NCBI GenBank assembly: GCA_036001325.1
Contig: DASYUK010000292.1
Coordinates: forward strand, 1 to 20,473
Source of the DNA: DASVHS01 sp036001325
GTDB taxonomy: Bacteria > Acidobacteriota > Thermoanaerobaculia > Gp7-AA8
DNA: 20,473 nucleotides
Direction: 5' to 3'
The notes beneath the pieces are model-generated. The model worked only from the letters and a program-made list of their open reading frames with translations, ran no database searches and was not told the origin of the DNA. A program made the position numbers and the translations under genes. This document shows, one piece after another, positions 16,716-20,473 of this stretch; position 1 is the first letter of the stretch; the number at the start of each line of letters is the position of its first letter.

Positions 16716-18341
16716 ATGGAAAAACGAATCTTCATTGCGATTGTGATTTCAGTCGCACTTCTCTGGATCTGGGCGGCCCTTGCGCCGCGAATCTTCCCCG
16801 AGCTGGCGAAACCAAAGGTTGCGCCGCCGAAACCAGCGGCGATCACGCGCACGACGCCAGTCGCACCCGTGAAGCCTTCCGCGCCGGCGATCGCTGCAGC
16901 GCCGGAGCCGGTGGCGCCGCTGAGCGCGGGCGAGGTCGTCACCACGAAAGTCGAGCGCCCCGATCTCTTCACGGCGACATTCTCCAATCGTGGCGCTCAG
17001 CTCATCTCCTTCAAGCTCGCTAAGTACATAGACAAAAGCGGACAGCCGGTCGAATTGGTGAAGGCGCGACCGATGTCGCGAAGCGATTTCCCGTTCGCGA
17101 TCGAAACGCAGAACGCGTCGCTGACCGAGAAATTGAACACCGCGTTGTATGCCATCAGCACGCGCGAGGATCGCGGCGCAACCGTGATCGAGTACCAGTA
17201 CGCCGGCGACGGCATTTCCGCGACAAAGACTTTTCGGATCGGCTCCGAGTACTCGTTCGATTTCAGCGTCACGGTCTCGCCTGTGGTTCCGTATCGCGTC
17301 ATCATCGGACCGGGGCTGCGCACACTGGGTCCGGAGGAGCGCGATAACAAGATCATCGTCACCGGCAGCGGCGTCGTGCAGCGCGAAGGAAGCTTCGACG
17401 TGCTCAGTCGCGAAAAGGGCGATCGCCTGCGCGTGTTCGATCGAGTCGACTTCATCGGGATCGAAGACAACTACTTCCTCTCCATCCTGCGTCCCGTGAA
17501 GGGCGGCGCCGGCATTCTTCGACGGGTGGAGCTGCCGAACGGAGGCAAAGAGGTGCGCAGGGAGCTCTATGCCGGAGTCAACGCCGCGCCGGATGGCACG
17601 GTCGCCGGCAACGCATTCTTCGGTCCGAAGGAGACGAAGCTGCTCGATCGCTACGGTCTCGCCTCCGCGCTCCAGTTCGGGATGTTCGGGATCATCGCTC
17701 GATTTCTGCTGGATGTTCTGGTGTGGATCAATCGCGCGACGAAGAATTACGGCTTCGCCATCATCGTCCTGACCATCATCATCAAAATCGTTCTTTATCC
17801 GCTGCAGCACAAGAGCATCGTTTCGATGAAGAAGATGCAGAAGCTGCAGCCCAAGATGGAGGCGATCAAGAATCGCTACAAGAAAGCGCGCACGGACGCC
17901 GATCAGCGTCAGAAGATGAACGTCGAGATGATGAAGCTCTATCAGCAGGAGGGGATCAATCCGATGAGCGGCTGCTTCCCGATCCTCCTGCAGCTGCCGA
18001 TCCTGTGGGGCTTCTACGGCCTGCTCTCGCGCGCGATCGAACTGCGCGGCGCACACTTTCTGTGGTGGATCAAGGATCTGTCCGACAAAGACCCGTACTA
18101 CGTGACGCCGCTGTTGATGACGATCACGATGTTCATCCAGACATGGATCACGCCCACGACCGGCGATCCGGCGCAGCGACGCGTCTTTCTGATCATGCCG
18201 CTCGTATTCGGATTCATCTTCAAGGACATGCCCAGCGGACTCGTTCTGTACTGGCTCGTGCAGAACATATTGACGATCGCACAGCAGATGATCATGAATA
18301 GATGGTGGAAGGATCATCCGGCGGAGCTACAGACTGCGTGA
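16716..18341 (+). CDS. yidC: membrane protein insertase YidC
   Basis: Inserts and folds inner-membrane proteins, alone or with SecYEG. The 541 residues are the Gram-negative long form. TM1 lies at about 4-22 (RIFIAIVISVALLWIWAAL), then an Ala/Pro-rich linker (about 30-70) and a periplasmic beta domain (about 75-320). The insertase core begins at about 325, with the TM2 segment NYGFAIIVLTIIIKIVLYPL carrying Lys357 where the family keeps a groove Arg/Lys. A basic cytoplasmic helical hairpin (MKKMQKLQPKMEAIKNRYKK) and further TM helices including SGCFPILLQLPILWGFYGLL and SGLVLYWLVQNIL follow. There is no long basic tail. ATG 16716 is 1 nt after the yidD stop, so coupled translation is likely. 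The double-membrane form supports a diderm host. Confidence 0.98.
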   Translation: MEKRIFIAIVISVALLWIWAALAPRIFPELAKPKVAPPKPAAITRTTPVAPVKPSAPAIAAAPEPVAPLSAGEVVTTKVERPDLFTATFSNRGAQLISFKLAKYIDKSGQPVELVKARPMSRSDFPFAIETQNASLTEKLNTALYAISTREDRGATVIEYQYAGDGISATKTFRIGSEYSFDFSVTVSPVVPYRVIIGPGLRTLGPEERDNKIIVTGSGVVQREGSFDVLSREKGDRLRVFDRVDFIGIEDNYFLSILRPVKGGAGILRRVELPNGGKEVRRELYAGVNAAPDGTVAGNAFFGPKETKLLDRYGLASALQFGMFGIIARFLLDVLVWINRATKNYGFAIIVLTIIIKIVLYPLQHKSIVSMKKMQKLQPKMEAIKNRYKKARTDADQRQKMNVEMMKLYQQEGINPMSGCFPILLQLPILWGFYGLLSRAIELRGAHFLWWIKDLSDKDPYYVTPLLMTITMFIQTWITPTTGDPAQRRVFLIMPLVFGFIFKDMPSGLVLYWLVQNILTIAQQMIMNRWWKDHPAELQTA

Positions 18342-18354
18342 TGTAGGGAGCGTC

Positions 18355-19200
18355 ATGTCGCAGCGATTCGAAGGACGCAACATCGATGAAGCGCTGACCG
18401 CGGCCGCCGAGGCGCTGGGCGTCGAGCGTTACCGGCTGCTGTATCACGTGGTGCTGGAGAAGCGCGGATTCTTAGGCGGCATGAAGCGCGTCGTGATCGA
18501 GGCCGAGGTCAACGATCAAGCGGCGGAACCGCCGGCGCCGGCGGCGGCGAGCGGATTCGCGCCGTCGGGGCAGCGCGAACGGGGCGGGCGTGGGGGGCGG
18601 GGCGGTCGTGGTGGGGGGCGGCGGCGCGAGCGACGGGAGGGTGGGGGGGAGGAGCGGCGTCGGGCGCGGCCGCGAGAGGAAGAGGAACAGCCGATGCCAC
18701 CGGAAGAGATTCCGCCGCAGGAGGCGGAGTCGGAGGGCGCGCTCACCGTGCGGCAGTGGTGCGAGGAAGTTCTGCGATTAGGTGGTTTCGAAGTCGAGTT
18801 GCGGACCGCGGAGAACGATACGCAGGTCATCGTGAAGATGTATGGCCGCGATACGCGCCGCATGCTCGATCGGCACGGTGAGTTGCTCGACGCGCTGCAG
18901 GTCCTCGCCAACAAGGCTCTCGTCGGACGCCGTCTGGAAAAAGACATTGAGCTCGATTGCGGCGCGTTCAAGGAGCGTCGCGTCGAAGAGCTGGGCGAGC
19001 GGGCGCGCGCCACCGCCGAGCGCGTCCGCCGCGATGGTCGCGAGCAGCTCCTGCCGGCGATGAGCCCCATCGAGCGGCGCATCGTCCATCTGGCGCTCCA
19101 GAACGACGAGCATGTCGTCACCGAGTCGCGGGGCGACGGTTTCTACAAACGCGTCTGTATCAAGCCGCGACCGCAGGACCAGCCGCCGACCGAGTCGTGA
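18355..19200 (+). CDS. khpB: KhpB/Jag-type RNA-binding protein (Jag-N, KH, R3H domains) with RGG-rich linker
   Basis: Cytoplasmic RNA-binding protein found with YidC; in other bacteria KhpB pairs with KhpA and affects division and envelope synthesis. In the 281 residues, Jag-N spans 1-50 (EGRNIDEALTAAAEALGV...KRGFLGG). The linker (about 52-128) has RGG/RG repeats (GGRGGRGGRGGG, then Arg/Glu-rich). The KH domain is at about 130-200. The R3H domain is at about 205-270 with MSPIERRIVHLALQ, giving the R-x3-H pair Arg241/His245. The KH loop normally reading GRRG before ETLDALQ is DRHG here (172-175), so the first loop glycine is lost. ATG 18355 has AGGGAG 4 nt upstream. The stop overlaps the mnmE GTG as GTGA. 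Identity is firm; retained KH-type RNA binding is uncertain. Confidence 0.95.
   Translation: MSQRFEGRNIDEALTAAAEALGVERYRLLYHVVLEKRGFLGGMKRVVIEAEVNDQAAEPPAPAAASGFAPSGQRERGGRGGRGGRGGGRRRERREGGGEERRRARPREEEEQPMPPEEIPPQEAESEGALTVRQWCEEVLRLGGFEVELRTAENDTQVIVKMYGRDTRRMLDRHGELLDALQVLANKALVGRRLEKDIELDCGAFKERRVEELGERARATAERVRRDGREQLLPAMSPIERRIVHLALQNDEHVVTESRGDGFYKRVCIKPRPQDQPPTES
18581..18653 (+). repeat. G-rich low-complexity tract inside khpB, possible G-quadruplex
   Basis: The coding strand holds many G runs within 73 nt, for example GGGG, GGG, GGGGGG, GGGG, GGGGGG, GGG, GGG and GGGGGGG with short separators. It encodes the Gly/Arg linker of KhpB. Both the non-template DNA strand and the mRNA could fold into a G-quadruplex, which may affect khpB translation or polymerase passage. 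Such tracts also expand and contract and are prone to sequencing error. Confidence 0.75.
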
Positions 19201-20473
19201 ACGCCGCCGACACGATCGTGGCGCCGGCGACGCCGCTCGGGCGCAGCGCCCTGGCGATCGTCCGCATCGATGGGCCGCGAAGCGGGGCGATCCTCTCCGC
19301 GCTGATTGGTGGTAGACTTCCGGATGAGCGGATTGCCACACATACGGATATACGTATCGACGACTGCGTTGTGACCCGGTACGTGGCGCCACGCTCGTTC
19401 ACCGGGAATGATCTCGTCGAGCTGACGCTGCACGGCAATCCGCTCCTCGTGCAGCAGGTGATCGATGCCTGCGTCGCCCTCGGCGCGCGCATCGCCGAGC
19501 CGGGAGAGTTCACCGAGCGCGCCGTTCTCAACGGCAAGCTCGATCTGGTGCAGGCGGAGTCGATCGCCGATCTCGTGAACGCGCGCACGCCGCTGCAGGC
19601 GAAGCTCTCCTTGCACAACGTCGAAGGGTTGCTGAGCCAGAAGGCGACCGCCATTCGCGACACGCTGCTGCAGGTGATCGCGCGACTCGAAGCGGCGCTC
19701 GATTTCGCCGAAGAAGGTTACGAGTTCATCTCGCGCGAAGAGTCGCATGCGCGAGTGCAGAGCGCGCTCGATGACCTGCATGACATCGCCGCGACGTTCC
19801 GCCGCGGTCGCGCCACCCGTCGCGGCATCTCCGCCGTGATCCTCGGTCTTCCGAACGCCGGGAAATCGACACTGCTGAATCGGCTCGTCGGCTCCGATCG
19901 CGCCATCGTCACGCCGATTCCAGGAACGACCCGCGACATCGTGCGCGAGACGATCGAGATCGGCGGTCTTCCGGTGACGCTCGCCGATACGGCAGGCCTG
20001 CGCGAAAGCGTCGACCTCGTGGAAAGCATCGGCGTGGACCGCGCGCGCGGTGCCGCGCGCCTCGCCGATCTGGTTCTCTACCTCGTCGATTCGACGCGAG
20101 GTCTCGATGATGAGGATCGTGCGGAGCTCGCCCGCCTCGCGCAGCAGCTCGTCATCGTCGTCTACACGAAGCGCGATCTCGCCGAGTCGCCGTCGGGCGA
20201 GCTGGCGATCAGCGCAGTGACCGGGGCGGGGATGAACGAATTGCTGGCGCGACTCGACGCGATCGTTCGCGAGCACTTCGCGGCGCCTGAAGAATCGCCA
20301 ACGATCGTCAACGAGCGGCAGTTCGTCTCGGTCAGCGACGGCGCGGCCGCGCTGGAGCGCGCGCTCGACAGCATCGAGAGCGGCGCGAACGAGGAGCTCG
20401 TCGTCGTCGATCTCTACGCCGCGGCGAATGCGCTGGCGTCGCTGACCGGCGGGATCAGCTCTGAGGATGTCCT
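19197..20473 (+). CDS. mnmE: tRNA uridine-5-carboxymethylaminomethyl modification GTPase MnmE, 3' end outside window
   Basis: With MnmG, MnmE modifies the wobble uridine (cmnm5U) of certain tRNAs, using GTP hydrolysis and a folate cofactor. About 425 residues are present. The N-terminal folate-binding domain starts ADTIVAPATPLGRSALAIVR and includes FTGNDLVELTLHGNP and GEFTERAVLNGKLDLVQAES. The helical domain surrounds an inserted Ras-like G domain: G1 GLPNAGKS (217-224), G2/K-loop PGTTRDIV (242-249), G3 DTAG (264-267), G4 TKRD (324-327, Thr for the usual Asn) and G5 ISA (338-340). The C-terminal Cys motif lies beyond the edge. The start is GTG 19197, overlapping the khpB stop as GTGA, which fits coupled translation in the yidC-khpB-mnmE order. 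Confidence 0.97.
   Translation, partial: MNAADTIVAPATPLGRSALAIVRIDGPRSGAILSALIGGRLPDERIATHTDIRIDDCVVTRYVAPRSFTGNDLVELTLHGNPLLVQQVIDACVALGARIAEPGEFTERAVLNGKLDLVQAESIADLVNARTPLQAKLSLHNVEGLLSQKATAIRDTLLQVIARLEAALDFAEEGYEFISREESHARVQSALDDLHDIAATFRRGRATRRGISAVILGLPNAGKSTLLNRLVGSDRAIVTPIPGTTRDIVRETIEIGGLPVTLADTAGLRESVDLVESIGVDRARGAARLADLVLYLVDSTRGLDDEDRAELARLAQQLVIVVYTKRDLAESPSGELAISAVTGAGMNELLARLDAIVREHFAAPEESPTIVNERQFVSVSDGAAALERALDSIESGANEELVVVDLYAAANALASLTGGISSEDV

Noticed and set aside
16749..18317. A 522-codon minus-strand open frame opposite yidC
   Set aside because: It lies wholly inside yidC on the other strand, with His/Arg/Asp-rich composition and no family resemblance; yidC itself is complete.
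19143..20276. Minus-strand open frame opposite mnmE
   Set aside because: MnmE G1-G5 motifs are intact on the plus strand; the opposite frame has no recognisable domain.

Overview
The window is a high-GC (about 60 % by eye) bacterial chromosome segment that contains the replication origin neighbourhood. On one side of a cluster of DnaA boxes the minus strand carries dnaA, dnaN, recF, gyrB, gyrA and a DUF507 gene. On the other side the plus strand carries rpmH, rnpA, yidD, yidC, khpB (jag) and mnmE. The large TonB-dependent receptor with an N-terminal carboxypeptidase-regulatory-like domain at the left edge (typical of Oar-like receptors that are abundant in Acidobacteriota), the DUF507 protein and the Gram-negative-type GyrB together point to an Acidobacteriota member. 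That assignment is inference from gene content, not from a search.

Layout. 1-1634 (-): 5' part of a TonB-dependent receptor. 1722-3116 (+): Sad/YneI-type aldehyde dehydrogenase, overlapping tail-to-tail with a SufR-like winged-helix regulator (-). 4061-4136 (-): tRNA-Asn(GTT), with a 15-bp tandem duplication covering its 3' end. 4159-4617 (-): DNPH1/Rcl-like deoxynucleotide N-hydrolase, divergent from rng (RNase G, 4649-6139, +). 6138-6222: large 34-bp-arm inverted repeat. 6253-6567 (+): small zinc-ribbon protein, convergent with the DUF507 gene across a bidirectional hairpin. 6616-14240 (-): DUF507, gyrA, gyrB, recF and dnaN, closely packed (transcribed from dnaN toward DUF507). 14241-14522: dnaN/dnaA intergenic region with a dnaN promoter candidate and a cruciform-like repeat touching the dnaA stop codon. 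14523-15830 (-): dnaA. 15831-15998: probable oriC with five DnaA-box-like sites and a dnaA promoter. 15999 to the right end (+): the rpmH-mnmE cluster, with mnmE cut by the window edge.

How the genes work together: DnaA, the beta clamp, RecF and gyrase initiate, support and relieve replication. The right-hand cluster makes ribosomal protein L34, the RNase P protein, membrane-insertion factors YidD and YidC, an RNA-binding KH-R3H protein and the tRNA-modifying GTPase MnmE. RNase G adds rRNA/mRNA processing.

I saw no defence island, prophage, CRISPR array or obviously new multigene system. The most interesting points are subtle. Two genes (rnpA and the SufR-like regulator) have no ATG/GTG/TTG near the start of their conserved domains. 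KhpB has a degenerate KH GxxG loop plus an RGG-rich linker encoded by a very G-rich tract. A DnaA-box-like site sits inside the predicted dnaA promoter. There are also three structured dispersed-repeat-like palindromes.
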